64,000 nucleotides of DNA from Bacteroidales bacterium (lineage in GTDB: Bacteria; Bacteroidota; Bacteroidia; Bacteroidales; F082). Shown piece after piece: positions 17,732-26,710 of this stretch. The notes under the pieces are model-generated. The model was not told where the DNA came from, did no database searches, and saw nothing but the letters and a program-made list of their open reading frames with translations. The stretch spans positions 62,001 through 126,000 of the forward strand of contig JABFQW010000012.1 of assembly GCA_013141455.1 (NCBI GenBank). The letters run 5' to 3'. The translations under genes and the position numbers were made by a program. Position 1 is the stretch's first letter, and the number at the start of each line of letters is the position of its first letter.

Positions 17732-19813
17732 ATGAAACATTATTTTTTACTTACTCTATTGATTTTTGGTCTTCTGAGATCAGGCGCACAAACGCTTGTA
17801 TCGACTGATGTCCAACCTAAAAATGCCGTGCTGGAAGAATTTACCGGTATTCATTGTGTTTATTGTCCCGAAGGCCATGCCATTGCCGCTTCAATTTTAG
17901 AAAACAATCCGGGAAGGGCAGTCGCGATTGCCATCCATCAGGGTAGTTTCGCCGTTCCGAGTGGGAATGAACCTGATTACCGTACACCCTGGGGCAATGC
18001 AATCGCCAACCAGGCCGGTGTAAACTCTTACCCAAGTGCAACTGTAAACAGGCATCTTTTCAGTGGAAACGTCACAAACATGAGCCGTGGTGACTGGTCA
18101 TCCCGTTGCAATGAAATCATGGCTCAGGAATCACCTGTAAATGTTGGCATCGAAAGCAGTTATAACGAATCGAACCGTGAACTGACGGTTCACGTTGAAT
18201 TATACTATACTTCCAATGCTGCACAAGCAACGAATTTCATTAATGTCGCTTTGCTTCAGGATCATATCTTTGGTCCACAAACGGGTGGCGGCGCAGGTAA
18301 TAACTACGAACATATGCATATGCTGCGCGATATGATTACCGGACAGTGGGGCGAAGAAATAGTTACCACAACTGCCGGAAGTTTTGTTGATAAAACCTAT
18401 GTTTACACTGTGCCTGAATCGTTTACCAATATTCCTTGCCTGGTTGAAAACTGTCAGGTTGCTGTTTTTGTTACCGAAACACATCAGGAAGTTCTTTCGG
18501 GAGATGTGGTAGATGCTATTGGTGGAACAAATCAATTTATCGGTGACTTATCTATCGAACAAAATTCGGAAATTCAGGCAGGATCAAATGCTGAACCGAC
18601 AACCTATACAATACTTGCCAACAGTAATCTTGCGGGTAATGAGGAGTTTAACTTAGTTTTAACTTCGGAAGATGCACCGGCCGACTGGTCTGTTCAAATG
18701 GTTATCAATGGTGTAACCTATGAAAATCAGGCAACAATTGCGCTTCCCTACCATATCGACACGCCGGTTGAGATTATCATTATTCCTGGTGCAACAGTTG
18801 CCCTTGCCAATTTCAAACTTGCCATGAGCGCTGTCAGCGTGCCTCAGGCTCCAACTAAATACCTGCATATTTATAACATCTCGGGTGTCGAAAATCTGGT
18901 TGTGAATGCCACCGGTGGACCTGAAGCTGTTGATCATCAGGATATTTACCTTGATGGTCTAACCGCCGCCGGAAGTACCACACATGGCGTTACCGATGCC
19001 GAAATCATGCTTAAAGGCATCAATGCTCAGGCATTTAATGATATACGAAATATGTTTCTGAACATTGCCTGGACTTTCCCGGCACTTACCATACCACAAA
19101 TGGAAGCTGTAAAAACATTTATGAATCAGGGTGGAAATGTATTGATTGCCGGTCAGGATATTGGCTGGGATTATATGAGCGGAGATGCCTCAGGGCATGG
19201 TTCGCCCGAAGCAACTGATTTCTATGAAAATTATCTGCACGCGAATTATGTGAGCGATGGCAACACTTCCAACAATCAATTTATTGCTGAAGTAACTGAT
19301 GCAGTATATGGTGAAGTAGCACAATCGGCTGTTGTGGACGTTTACGGAGGCAATATGTATCCCGAACAAATCACGGCCCGCGCCGGAGCATTGCAATCAT
19401 TTTATTATAACGCCGCGAAAACCAAATGTGGTGCAGTGCGTGCTGAAACGGAAGTTTACAAAGTGGTTTATTTTGGGGTTGGACTCGAGATGATCCAAAA
19501 CGCAGCTGTTCGAAATCATATTATAACCGCAAGCCTTGAATGGTTTGATATTGGTGTTGGATTGGATGAGCCTTCAAAAAAACAATCTCATATTTCGGTA
19601 TTTCCAAATCCAAATGCTTCAGGCTTGATTCATTTTACTGGAGATGCGGCATTAAAGTCTGTTGAAATCATTGATATGACTGGCAAAACTATTCTTAATC
19701 AAAATGTTACAAACTCAGACCAACTTAAAATTGACGGTTTACATGGAGGATTGTATCTCGTAAAGATGATCACGAACCAAGGAGTTTATACAAATAAACT
19801 TGTTGTGAAATAA
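17732..19813 (+). CDS. Omp28-related secreted protein with T9SS type A sorting domain
   Basis: The protein has 693 residues. A signal peptide (MKHYFLLTLLIFGLLRSGAQ) precedes an Omp28-like thioredoxin-fold domain (about 28-250). That domain opens with VLEEFTGIHCVYCPEGH, giving a CxxC pair (Cys42, Cys45) that could be redox-active. A middle beta-rich region (250-600) includes a ThuA/DUF4350-like stretch with GGNVLIAGQDIGWDY. The C-terminal ~75 residues (VFPNPNASGLIHF...GLYLVKMITNQGVYTNKLVVK) are a Por sorting domain. Predicted surface or extracellular location via the type IX system; the substrate is unknown. Confidence 0.87.
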   Translation: MKHYFLLTLLIFGLLRSGAQTLVSTDVQPKNAVLEEFTGIHCVYCPEGHAIAASILENNPGRAVAIAIHQGSFAVPSGNEPDYRTPWGNAIANQAGVNSYPSATVNRHLFSGNVTNMSRGDWSSRCNEIMAQESPVNVGIESSYNESNRELTVHVELYYTSNAAQATNFINVALLQDHIFGPQTGGGAGNNYEHMHMLRDMITGQWGEEIVTTTAGSFVDKTYVYTVPESFTNIPCLVENCQVAVFVTETHQEVLSGDVVDAIGGTNQFIGDLSIEQNSEIQAGSNAEPTTYTILANSNLAGNEEFNLVLTSEDAPADWSVQMVINGVTYENQATIALPYHIDTPVEIIIIPGATVALANFKLAMSAVSVPQAPTKYLHIYNISGVENLVVNATGGPEAVDHQDIYLDGLTAAGSTTHGVTDAEIMLKGINAQAFNDIRNMFLNIAWTFPALTIPQMEAVKTFMNQGGNVLIAGQDIGWDYMSGDASGHGSPEATDFYENYLHANYVSDGNTSNNQFIAEVTDAVYGEVAQSAVVDVYGGNMYPEQITARAGALQSFYYNAAKTKCGAVRAETEVYKVVYFGVGLEMIQNAAVRNHIITASLEWFDIGVGLDEPSKKQSHISVFPNPNASGLIHFTGDAALKSVEIIDMTGKTILNQNVTNSDQLKIDGLHGGLYLVKMITNQGVYTNKLVVK

Positions 19814-19836
19814 TAATCAAGATTTTATAACGAATG

Positions 19837-19868
19837 AAAAGGCCGTGAATCAGTTTGCGGCCTTTTTT
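19837..19868. terminator. Bidirectional terminator between convergent genes
   Basis: The stem AAAAGGCCG / CGGCCTTTT has a 12-base loop, followed by a T-run on the plus strand and preceded by A-rich sequence. It also covers the stop codon of the minus-strand heptose adenylyltransferase. Confidence 0.8.
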
Positions 19869-20364
19869 ATTTTTCTGTCAGCAATATCTTCTGAATGATA
19901 CCTGACGTAGAATAACCTTCGACCAGATCAAGGGTAATAACCTTTCCACCTTTTGCTGTAACAATATCGTAACCAACAACATCTTCGGCCCGATAATCTT
20001 TACCTTTCACCAAAACATCGGGTTGCACCAGACAAATAAGTTCATAAGGAGTGGGTTCATCAAAAAGCACAACAGCATCAACAAACTGTAATGATGCCAT
20101 GATTAAACTCCTCGATTTTTCATCATTGACGGGTCTTTCGGGGCCCTTGATCCGGCTTACAGATTTGTCAGTATTCAATCCAAGAATCATAACATCCCCC
20201 AAATCAGCCGCTTTGCTCAGATAATCGACATGTCCGAGGTGAAGAATATCGAAACAGCCGTTGGTGAATACAATTTTTTTATGCTGTTGTCTCCACGATT
20301 CAAGCTGCACAGCAAGACTTCCCCAGGAATAGATTTTACGTTGAACCGCTTCAGATTTTTTCAT
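19867..20364 (-). CDS. rfaE2: D-glycero-beta-D-manno-heptose 1-phosphate adenylyltransferase (RfaE domain II)
   Basis: The 165-residue nucleotidyltransferase has VFTNGCFDILHLGHVDYLSKA (HxGH motif) and SRIKGPERPVNDEKSR, characteristic of the RfaE2/HldE C-terminal domain. It makes ADP-heptose for lipopolysaccharide. The kinase half (RfaE1) is not fused and not nearby. The start is taken at 20364, overlapping the upstream flippase-like gene by 14 bases; a frame extending to 20388 exists but adds only atypical residues. Confidence 0.9.
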   Translation of the reverse strand: MKKSEAVQRKIYSWGSLAVQLESWRQQHKKIVFTNGCFDILHLGHVDYLSKAADLGDVMILGLNTDKSVSRIKGPERPVNDEKSRSLIMASLQFVDAVVLFDEPTPYELICLVQPDVLVKGKDYRAEDVVGYDIVTAKGGKVITLDLVEGYSTSGIIQKILLTEK

Positions 20365-21370
20365 TGACAGGCCTTTTATGATCCACAAAAAACATGATAA
20401 AATAGGTCAATCCACCAACAAAAATATGCAAAAGTGTTTGTCCGGCATGGGTGATAGTAACAAACGACATGGCTGCAGCCGCATCGATTCCATATAATTC
20501 GAACAATACAGCCTTCCCGATAAAGTGATAAGCGCCTATCCCACCAGGCACGGGCGCAACAATTCCGAGGCTTCCGATAGCAAGGAAGGTGATGCAAGCC
20601 ATAAAACTCAGGTGACTTGTTTCGGGCAGCATGAAAAACGGGAAATAAATCATCAGTGCATAAAACAACCAGATGATTGCCGTATAAATGATGAAACGCC
20701 ATTTATGCTCCATACGTTTGATGGTGATTATACCATCATAAAACTCGCCCAACATTTTCTTAACTTTATGATAACCGGGCAATTCCTTCAATTTATGATG
20801 GTAGCGATAACGCACATAAAACGCCAATGCAAGCATTAAAACACCAAAAATGGATAGGATAATGAGTACCAACGAATTATTGGCGAGGGCATCAAAAAAA
20901 GGTGCGGTCATACGATTCACAAAATCACCGAGAAAACTCCACTGAAAAAACAAAACAGAAAACAGTAAAATCAACAGGACCAACATATCAAAAATCCTCT
21001 CGGAAATCACAGAACCGAAAAGTGCATTAAAAGGAATTTTTTCTTTTCGCGAAAGTACGCCACAACGCATAAATTCGCCCATTCTCGGGACAGCCGTGTT
21101 AGCCATATAACCAATAAATACCGCATAGAAGGTTGTGGAAATCCGAGTTTTATACCCCATACTGTTGATAAGCACATTCCAGCGTAATGCCCTGAAAAAA
21201 TGAGCTATAGCTGCGCAGACAACTGCGAGAAAAATCCAAAAATAATCAGCAGATAAAATATCAACCCAAACATCCTTCAAATCGAGCTTACGAAAACTCA
21301 ACCACAACAAAAACACGCCGAATGCAAGAAAGAATAGATATTTTAAAATATTGATTATCAGCTTTTTCAA
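20351..21370 (-). CDS. Lysylphosphatidylglycerol synthase TM / flippase-like (UPF0104) membrane protein
   Basis: The 339-residue integral membrane protein has about 7-8 predicted transmembrane segments ([10 protein letters not shown] at the N terminus, a [17 protein letters not shown] loop, [10 protein letters not shown] near the C terminus). These conserved loops define the flippase-like domain family related to the membrane half of MprF. It has no aminoacyl-transferase domain, so a lipid or lipid-linked sugar transport role is inferred. It overlaps panD upstream by 4 bases and rfaE2 downstream by 14. Confidence 0.85.
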   Translation of the reverse strand: MKKLIINILKYLFFLAFGVFLLWLSFRKLDLKDVWVDILSADYFWIFLAVVCAAIAHFFRALRWNVLINSMGYKTRISTTFYAVFIGYMANTAVPRMGEFMRCGVLSRKEKIPFNALFGSVISERIFDMLVLLILLFSVLFFQWSFLGDFVNRMTAPFFDALANNSLVLIILSIFGVLMLALAFYVRYRYHHKLKELPGYHKVKKMLGEFYDGIITIKRMEHKWRFIIYTAIIWLFYALMIYFPFFMLPETSHLSFMACITFLAIGSLGIVAPVPGGIGAYHFIGKAVLFELYGIDAAAAMSFVTITHAGQTLLHIFVGGLTYFIMFFVDHKRPVNEKI

Positions 21371-21723
21371 GATATGGTGCTGATTTTATTGTTCGAATCC
21401 GGGAAAATAATCGTTGGCTTAAAAGTCTTGGCCTCCTCAAAATCGAGGCTTGCGTAAGAGACAATGATAATTAAATCACCAACAGCAACCTTTCGGGCGG
21501 CAGCGCCATTCAACGATATTGTCCCGCTGCCACGTTTACCCTTAATGACATAAGTAGCCAGCCGCTCGCCATTATTGATGTTCAGTATGTAAACCTTTTC
21601 GTTCTCGATCAGGTTGGCAGCATTCATCAAATCTTCGTCAATCGCGATGCTTCCGATATAATTCAAATCGGCCTGAGTGATCGTGGCGCGGTGGATTTTC
21701 GATTTTAAAACTTCGATATTCAT
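21367..21723 (-). CDS. panD: Aspartate 1-decarboxylase
   Basis: The 118-residue pyruvoyl enzyme makes beta-alanine for pantothenate. The self-cleavage site Gly24-Ser25 is present ([10 protein letters not shown]), with [11 protein letters not shown] before it and [20 protein letters not shown] after it, as in the family. It follows panC by 45 bases, so both genes that feed pantothenate synthesis are together. Confidence 0.96.
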   Translation of the reverse strand: MNIEVLKSKIHRATITQADLNYIGSIAIDEDLMNAANLIENEKVYILNINNGERLATYVIKGKRGSGTISLNGAAARKVAVGDLIIIVSYASLDFEEAKTFKPTIIFPDSNNKISTIS

Positions 21724-21768
21724 TTGTTATGTATCCTGTTTTTTTAAAAAAGATCGGGCGCAAAATTA

Positions 21769-22614
21769 TTAAAATATTCTCATATTGTCGATTAATCGCA
21801 CATTACCCAAAAAAACGGCCACAAATATGCATACACCGTTGGCATCGTTCCAGTGCGTAACTGGCTGTAACAGTTGATCTTCGGCTATCTCAATATAGTC
21901 AACTTTAAATTCAGGGCGTTTTTTAAACTTTTCGGACGTCCACCGTTTAAGCTCTTCCGGACTGAGCACGGTATTCAGTTTAACGGCTTGTTTAAGTGTT
22001 TGATAGATAAATGGTGCAACAAACCGTTCGTTTTCGGTTAGCCGCATATTACGCGAACTCATTGCCAATCCGTCTGCTTCGCGAACGATCGGACATGGAA
22101 TAATTTCAACCGGTAATGGAATCATTTTCACAAGTAGCTGTATGATAGCCAATTGTTGAAAATCTTTCTCACCAAAATAGGCTTTATCCGGTTCAACGAT
22201 TTCGAGCAGTTTCCTGACTACGATGGCAACGCCATTAAAATGGCCGGGACGTGAAGCGCCTTCCATCACATCTGCCAGCTTCCCAAAATCATATTGTTCA
22301 TTCACCGGTTCAGGGTACATTTCCTTTACGTCGGGAGCGAATAAAAAATCACATCCCACCGTTTCGAGCATCGAAGAATCCTGCTCAAGCGTTCGTGGAT
22401 ATTTCTCCAAATCCTCTTTGTTGTTAAATTGAATCGGATTCACGAAAATACTCATCACAAGCAAATCATTTTCACGCTTTGCCCGCCGCATCAACTCCAG
22501 ATGCCCTTCGTGTAAGGCTCCCATGGTTGGCACAAAACCTATTGTTTTTCCCGAAAGACGGGCATCGGCAATAAGCGAACGTAACTGAATTACCGTTGAA
22601 ATAATTTTCATCAT
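21769..22614 (-). CDS. panC: Pantothenate synthetase
   Basis: PanC joins pantoate and beta-alanine using ATP. At 281 residues the length is typical. The ATP-binding motif FVPTMGALHEGHLELM is near residue 30, VLATWCGD-type confusion is absent, and conserved FVNPIQFN, YFGEKDFQQLA and AMSSRNMRL segments are present. It is first in the panC-panD-flippase-rfaE2 cluster. Two adjacent Met codons (22614, 22611) are both possible starts. Confidence 0.96.
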   Translation of the reverse strand: MMKIISTVIQLRSLIADARLSGKTIGFVPTMGALHEGHLELMRRAKRENDLLVMSIFVNPIQFNNKEDLEKYPRTLEQDSSMLETVGCDFLFAPDVKEMYPEPVNEQYDFGKLADVMEGASRPGHFNGVAIVVRKLLEIVEPDKAYFGEKDFQQLAIIQLLVKMIPLPVEIIPCPIVREADGLAMSSRNMRLTENERFVAPFIYQTLKQAVKLNTVLSPEELKRWTSEKFKKRPEFKVDYIEIAEDQLLQPVTHWNDANGVCIFVAVFLGNVRLIDNMRIF

Positions 22615-22665
22615 AATGTGGTAAAATTACACAAAACAGCGCTGAATATCAAGCATTTTAGCTGT

Positions 22666-23187
22666 CTAATTTTGCTTTTTCGACTGACAGATTTTGAGCA
22701 TATCACTTTCCAAAGTCTGGACGGGCGTTTCGACGATCCTGCCAATTTCAACCTCATTCCGGTAAAAAATAAAGGTTGGTACGCGGTCAATATCATACAC
22801 AGTAACGTCGATGTCGCGGGCTAACTTTTGAGAATCCACACCAATCATGGTGCATTTTTCAGGATCAAATCCGGCCTGATCGAGTATCTTCAGAAAACGC
22901 GGAACCTGTTCCTTACTGTCGCCACACCAGGTAGCCAGCACAATAATGATTTGTATATCGGATAAGCCGGTTTTCAATTGCTCAATTAAACCAATATCAG
23001 TAATATACGCCGGATATTCTTTGGCATACCACTCAGCAAACTCACCTGTCTGTAATCCTTGCCGGTCGAGAAAATCGACCAATACCGCCCTTTTTTTAAC
23101 CGAATCGTTCACCACCACATTTAAATGCTGGGCCATCGAAATAAAGCCTATAAATATGAATAGCAACAAGATAGATAACTTTCTCAT
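22666..23187 (-). CDS. Secreted thioredoxin-like protein with a WCGDS active-site variant
   Basis: The 173-residue protein has a signal peptide (MRKLSILLLFIFIGFISMAQ) and a thioredoxin fold. The usual WCxxC is WCGDS (Cys88, Ser91), so only one active-site cysteine remains; VPTFIFYRNEVEIGRIVE carries the conserved cis-Pro. Such proteins cannot act as classical dithiol oxidoreductases; a monothiol or binding role is inferred. It lies 51 bases upstream of panC on the same strand and may be co-transcribed. Confidence 0.82.
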   Translation of the reverse strand: MRKLSILLLFIFIGFISMAQHLNVVVNDSVKKRAVLVDFLDRQGLQTGEFAEWYAKEYPAYITDIGLIEQLKTGLSDIQIIIVLATWCGDSKEQVPRFLKILDQAGFDPEKCTMIGVDSQKLARDIDVTVYDIDRVPTFIFYRNEVEIGRIVETPVQTLESDMLKICQSKKQN

Positions 23188-23349
23188 ATAACTATAATTT
23201 AATGATTAATTTTACCACGTTTTAGCCTGTATTATTCACAAAAAAAAATGTCGCAGATCCGCTAAGTCGTAATGTATATGTATTTGAGTGAAAACCATTG
23301 AAAAAAATAGATATTTGTATTCCTGGTATTAAACTGTTTCAATTCAAAA

Positions 23350-23373
23350 CTTTGCGCCTTTGCGCCTTTGCGA
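23350..23373. repeat. Three tandem copies of CTTTGCGC
   Basis: CTTTGCG recurs at 8-base spacing three times in the 239-base gap before the SDR gene. The short array resembles CTTTGCG repeats scattered in intergenic DNA of many environmental Bacteroidota. Function unknown. Confidence 0.5.
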
Positions 23374-23426
23374 GATGAATTATTCAGGTTAGTAACCCGC
23401 TTGCAAAAGTAAACCGAAAATCCATC

Positions 23427-24233
23427 ATGACCCAATTTAAGAATAAAACTGTGCTGATTACCGGCGGCGCTTCCGGAATAGGAAGAATCATGGCCGAAAC
23501 TGCACTCGACAAAGGTGCATCTGCCGTAATTATCTGGGATATTCATGAGCAAAATATGCATCAATTTAAAACGGATTATTTCGATAAACGATTATTATTC
23601 AATAATGTAGATGTTTCAAATAGTGAATCCGTTTTAAACGCTGTTCAAAAACTTGAAGCAACCCAACTTACCCCTGATATCCTCATTTTAAATGCAGGCA
23701 TCGTTTCAGGAAAATATTTTCACGAACATTTACCCGGTGAAATCGAAAAGACCATCGGGGTGAATATCCTGGGTTGTATGATCGCCGCGAGGGCATTTCT
23801 GCCGGCTATGATTAAACGAAAATCGGGACATATTGTTACTATTTCTTCGGCAGCCGGAATGCTGGCAAACCCGGGAATGGCGGTTTATGCAGCAAGCAAA
23901 TGGGCTGTGTTGGGCTGGAGTGAATCGCTTCGTCTGGAGATGAAAATGCTCAAAACAGGCATTAATATTACCACTGTTACACCAAGTTTTATCAACACGG
24001 GAATGTTTGCCGGAGCCAAAGTAAATTTTCTGCTGCCAAATCTGAAACCTGAAAAAGCAGCCCAAAAAATCATCAGCGGAATCGAAAGCAATAAGGTATT
24101 TGTCAGGATGCCAGCGCTGGTTTATTTATTACCCTTCCTGAAAGGGATATTGCCTTCTTCCTGGTTCGATTTGTTCATTGGCAAAGGTTTGGGTGTTTAC
24201 AACTCGATGAAGCAATTCAAAGGCAGAAAGTAA
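23427..24233 (+). CDS. SDR family NAD(P)-dependent oxidoreductase
   Basis: The 268-residue short-chain dehydrogenase has the cofactor motif TGGASGIGR (residues ~12-20), NAG (ILNAGIVSG), the catalytic Ser (TISSAAGM) and YAASK (Tyr/Lys pair). A hydrophobic C-terminal stretch (ALVYLLPFLKGILP) may associate with the membrane, as in some lipid-acting SDR enzymes. The substrate is not predictable. It is followed 15 bases later by a small conserved gene. Confidence 0.88.
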   Translation: MTQFKNKTVLITGGASGIGRIMAETALDKGASAVIIWDIHEQNMHQFKTDYFDKRLLFNNVDVSNSESVLNAVQKLEATQLTPDILILNAGIVSGKYFHEHLPGEIEKTIGVNILGCMIAARAFLPAMIKRKSGHIVTISSAAGMLANPGMAVYAASKWAVLGWSESLRLEMKMLKTGINITTVTPSFINTGMFAGAKVNFLLPNLKPEKAAQKIISGIESNKVFVRMPALVYLLPFLKGILPSSWFDLFIGKGLGVYNSMKQFKGRK

Positions 24234-24248
24234 CAATTTTATTGAGAC

Positions 24249-24560
24249 ATGGATAACGACATTTTACCAATCGATCCTTCCGAAATAGTTCATCTTAAGC
24301 ATATTGACGAAGATTTACTGCTTAAGCGACTCAGCCTGTTTATCTACGATTTGCTTCAACATAATTTCGAAAAACTTTGTGCCCTGATGTACAGGCACGA
24401 TGTGAATGAAAAGCTGTTTAATGAGGCTTTATTATTGCCAAATGACGAGGAACGCGCGAAAGCCATCGCACGCATTGTAATCGAACGCGAAATGTTAAAA
24501 AAAAAGACGCGTGAAATGTATCGTGCTTACAAAAACGAGAATAGGCTGAGAGAGAAATAG
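24249..24560 (+). CDS. Small conserved hypothetical protein
   Basis: This is a 103-residue, charged, all-helical-looking protein with no signal or membrane segment. It ends in a Lys/Arg/Glu-rich helix (REMLKKKTREMYRAYKNENR). I do not recognise a named domain. It is probably translated from the same message as the SDR gene (15-base gap). It marks the left boundary of the AT-rich accessory island. Confidence 0.6.
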   Translation: MDNDILPIDPSEIVHLKHIDEDLLLKRLSLFIYDLLQHNFEKLCALMYRHDVNEKLFNEALLLPNDEERAKAIARIVIEREMLKKKTREMYRAYKNENRLREK

Positions 24561-24662
24561 TTATATTATAAATAAATGCAACACATTCGTGTTAATAGTA
24601 AAGATTATCAACCAAAACAGTTTTTTACTACAATTAATGTTCAATAGCTATGAAAAGGATTA

Positions 24663-24712
24663 GGAGGCACGGATTGCATTCCGTACTTACGGGACGCACC
24701 AGCGGGGCGGAA
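24663..24712. repeat. GC-rich REP-like remnant at the island's left edge
   Basis: A short block much richer in GC than its surroundings contains GGCACGGATTGCATTCCGT, with ACGGA/TCCGT arms, then ACGGGACGCACC and AGCGGGGCGGAAC. It resembles the palindromic repeats mobilised by REP-associated (RAYT) transposases in Bacteroidota. No transposase is present here. Confidence 0.4.
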
Positions 24713-24740
24713 CAATGGTATAATTAAACCATTTTAAAAA

Positions 24741-25178
24741 ATGAAAACAAAAAATGATATTTTATTGAAGGCAGCAGTTTTAATAATTGGTATTAGCATT
24801 ATGGCAATATATACCTATTTTGACATAAAAAATAAAGATAGCATCAGTGATGCATTGAAAATTAAATACCCTCCCGTTGATATTCATGAACATTTCGGTG
24901 GTGAAATAACGGATAATTATAAGCGTGACCTTAAATTATTTAGAAATGACCCTAATAGAGTTGAAGTTACAATAAACGATTCTCTAGAAAAAGGTATTTC
25001 AGTTGAAGATGAAATGACTACTGGCCATCATTTGGATGATTTGCTTGAGATAGGAGATTTTATACTAAAAGAAAAAGGGAGTACAGTCTTATTACTATTT
25101 AAAATACAGGGTAAGGATACGCTGCAATATAGTTTTCATTTAACCAATGAAAAAGGATATCCGCTAAAATCAAAATGA
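24741..25178 (+). CDS. Membrane-anchored protein of unknown function, possible orphan immunity protein
   Basis: The 145-residue protein has one N-terminal transmembrane segment (about residues 8-25, AAVLIIGISIMAIYTYF) and a ~115-residue soluble domain likely outside the cytoplasm. No known domain is recognised. It is AT-rich like the rest of the island, and lies immediately before another unknown membrane protein and the first toxin-junction copy. Small single-pass proteins in this position are often immunity proteins whose toxin was lost; that is inference only. Confidence 0.55.
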   Translation: MKTKNDILLKAAVLIIGISIMAIYTYFDIKNKDSISDALKIKYPPVDIHEHFGGEITDNYKRDLKLFRNDPNRVEVTINDSLEKGISVEDEMTTGHHLDDLLEIGDFILKEKGSTVLLLFKIQGKDTLQYSFHLTNEKGYPLKSK

Positions 25179-25188
25179 AAAAGTCATC

Positions 25189-25590
25189 ATGAAAAAGTTT
25201 TTGAAGTACACCTATTATGAGCTATACAATTTGTACCATGATAAGTTTAATATGAATACCAACACTGACGTATCGGCATCTTTTACGCTTGGGGTACTTC
25301 TTGTATTTAATTTAGTTTTTTTTACATGGACAATTTCCTTCTTTTTTTATGATTTTTTCATTATGCTATTTAGAGACTATTTTGTTGTTACGGGTATACT
25401 TTTTGTATCTGCAGTTATAGTTTATATGCGATGGAATACAAGATATCTCACTATAATTGAAACGGTTAGTTCATACGACAATGCATTAAAAAGGAAGTTA
25501 AGATTTTTAAGCCTATTTTACATTACTTTTTCAATAATATCTTATATTCTAATCCTTAATTCGAACTTCGATGATGTATATTTCAAGTGA
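25189..25590 (+). CDS. Multi-pass membrane protein of unknown function, possible orphan immunity protein
   Basis: The 133-residue protein has about three or four transmembrane segments (around residues 30-60, 63-83 and 107-125) and a cytoplasmic-looking N terminus rich in Tyr/Lys. It starts 10 bases after the previous gene. Its 3' end overlaps the frame of the first toxin-junction copy by ~20 bases. No named family is recognised. An immunity role is inferred only from its place in the cassette array. Confidence 0.5.
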   Translation: MKKFLKYTYYELYNLYHDKFNMNTNTDVSASFTLGVLLVFNLVFFTWTISFFFYDFFIMLFRDYFVVTGILFVSAVIVYMRWNTRYLTIIETVSSYDNALKRKLRFLSLFYITFSIISYILILNSNFDDVYFK

Positions 25591-26199
25591 TTTCGTTAAG
25601 TGGATGTATGCAGCAAACTCAATGAATGATATTTCCAAAATAGCACTTTCGGCAGTCATAGGTGGTACCGCCGAAACTTTAGGCGGCAAGTTTGCCAATG
25701 GCGCCGTTACCGGAGCATTTGTGATGATGTTGAATCATATGGCGCAGCAGGTTGATGGAGGTGATGATGAAAGGAAAAAGAATGCCCCTTGGATGAAATA
25801 TGCTGAAGAGGAATTGAAAATAGGTGTCTCTGAGACTGTAGACCCTACCACCAATAACGAAAGGATTATTGAATACCTAAATCAGCAGGAAAAAGTGGAA
25901 CAGCATTAAAAGATGAAACTCCATGGTGTGCTTCGTTCGCAAATTGGTGTATGGAACAGGCCGGTGAAGAAGGTGCAGGTCCTGTTGGCTCAAGTTGGAA
26001 TTCGTGGGGTGAGCAAATCATTCAACCAGTATATGGAGCTGTTGTAATTTTCAAAACAGGTCATGTTGGATTTTATTTAGATACATATAGTGATGGAACT
26101 CTGAAAATTTTGCATGGAAATTGGTCAAATAAAATTACAGTCTCAAATAAATTTGATCCGGTAAATGCAAATCAGATTTCAACATATCGTTTTCACTAA
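25571..26199 (+). pseudogene. Displaced polymorphic-toxin tip: NlpC/P60-CHAP-like amidase, frameshifted
   Basis: The frame begins with junction copy 1 (MNDISKIALSAVIGG...GGKFANGAVTGA, ~25612-25742). It continues into APWMKYAEEELKIGVSE, the start of a TIGR02594-like peptidoglycan amidase domain, and stops at 25907-25909. The rest (DETPWCASFANW...GAVVIF...GHVGFY...LHGNW) is in the next frame up to 26199. Adding one A to the A5 run at 25890-25894 joins the two into one protein. The predicted catalytic Cys (codon 25927-25929) and His (GHVGFY) both lie after the break, so the toxin is probably inactive unless the run slips. The large RHS carrier that should precede the junction is absent. A candidate immunity lipoprotein follows. 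Confidence 0.75.
25612..25742 (+). repeat. Toxin-junction repeat, copy 1 (lacks its 5' part)
   Basis: This encodes NSMNDISKIALSAVIGG... through FVMMLNHMA. Compared with copies 2-4 it lacks the upstream KFEHGF...SSLGGS part and has a one-Gly shorter GG-KFANG. Confidence 0.85.
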
Positions 26200-26218
26200 T
26201 GTTAACTAATACAATTTT

Positions 26219-26710
26219 ATGAGAAAAGTACTTTTTACATTTCTGTTTTTTACTACTTGGATTTTTGGTATTGGATGCACTTGCTTGAATGAGAAGATAT
26301 TAATTCAACAAGAAAAGAAACTTAAAAATCAACAGGAATTGTTTGATGATTTTCTTGGTGAATTTGTTAAAGCTTATAAATCAAATGATACATTAAGTTT
26401 ATTATTGCTTTGTAATACTCCAGTTGAAATGCTTGGGCGACAAGATTCTGATCCCTCCTTTTCTGTTTATGGGACCGATATCATTGCCCCATTAATTTAC
26501 GTAATAGAATATGGAGGATATTATGATGTATTTAGTGATAAATCAATTGAGAATATAAAGCTGTTGGAAACAGATTATAAAAAATTGATTAGATGTGATT
26601 TAGATTCTAAGGAGTGTAGAATAAATGATTTCGTTTTTGCTGAAACAAAGGACGGTTGGAAGCTTGTACAACTGTATTTAGACACAAGAAAATATTTTAA
26701 GAAAAAGTAA
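26219..26710 (+). CDS. Lipoprotein, candidate immunity protein for the amidase toxin
   Basis: The 163-residue protein has a lipoprotein signal (MRKVLFTFLFFTTWIFGIGC, Cys20). The mature part is acidic and alpha/beta-like, with no domain I can name. It starts 19 bases after the amidase tip. Since a peptidoglycan amidase acts in the periplasm, a membrane-tethered periplasmic binder is what an immunity protein would be expected to be. Role inferred from position and localisation. Confidence 0.6.
   Translation: MRKVLFTFLFFTTWIFGIGCTCLNEKILIQQEKKLKNQQELFDDFLGEFVKAYKSNDTLSLLLLCNTPVEMLGRQDSDPSFSVYGTDIIAPLIYVIEYGGYYDVFSDKSIENIKLLETDYKKLIRCDLDSKECRINDFVFAETKDGWKLVQLYLDTRKYFKKK

Noticed and set aside
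23403-23410. CAAAAGTA, a minus-strand TAnnTTTG match, as promoter of the thioredoxin-like gene
   Set aside because: It lies over 200 bases upstream of that start with the CTTTGCG repeats in between; a single 8-base match at that distance is not enough support.
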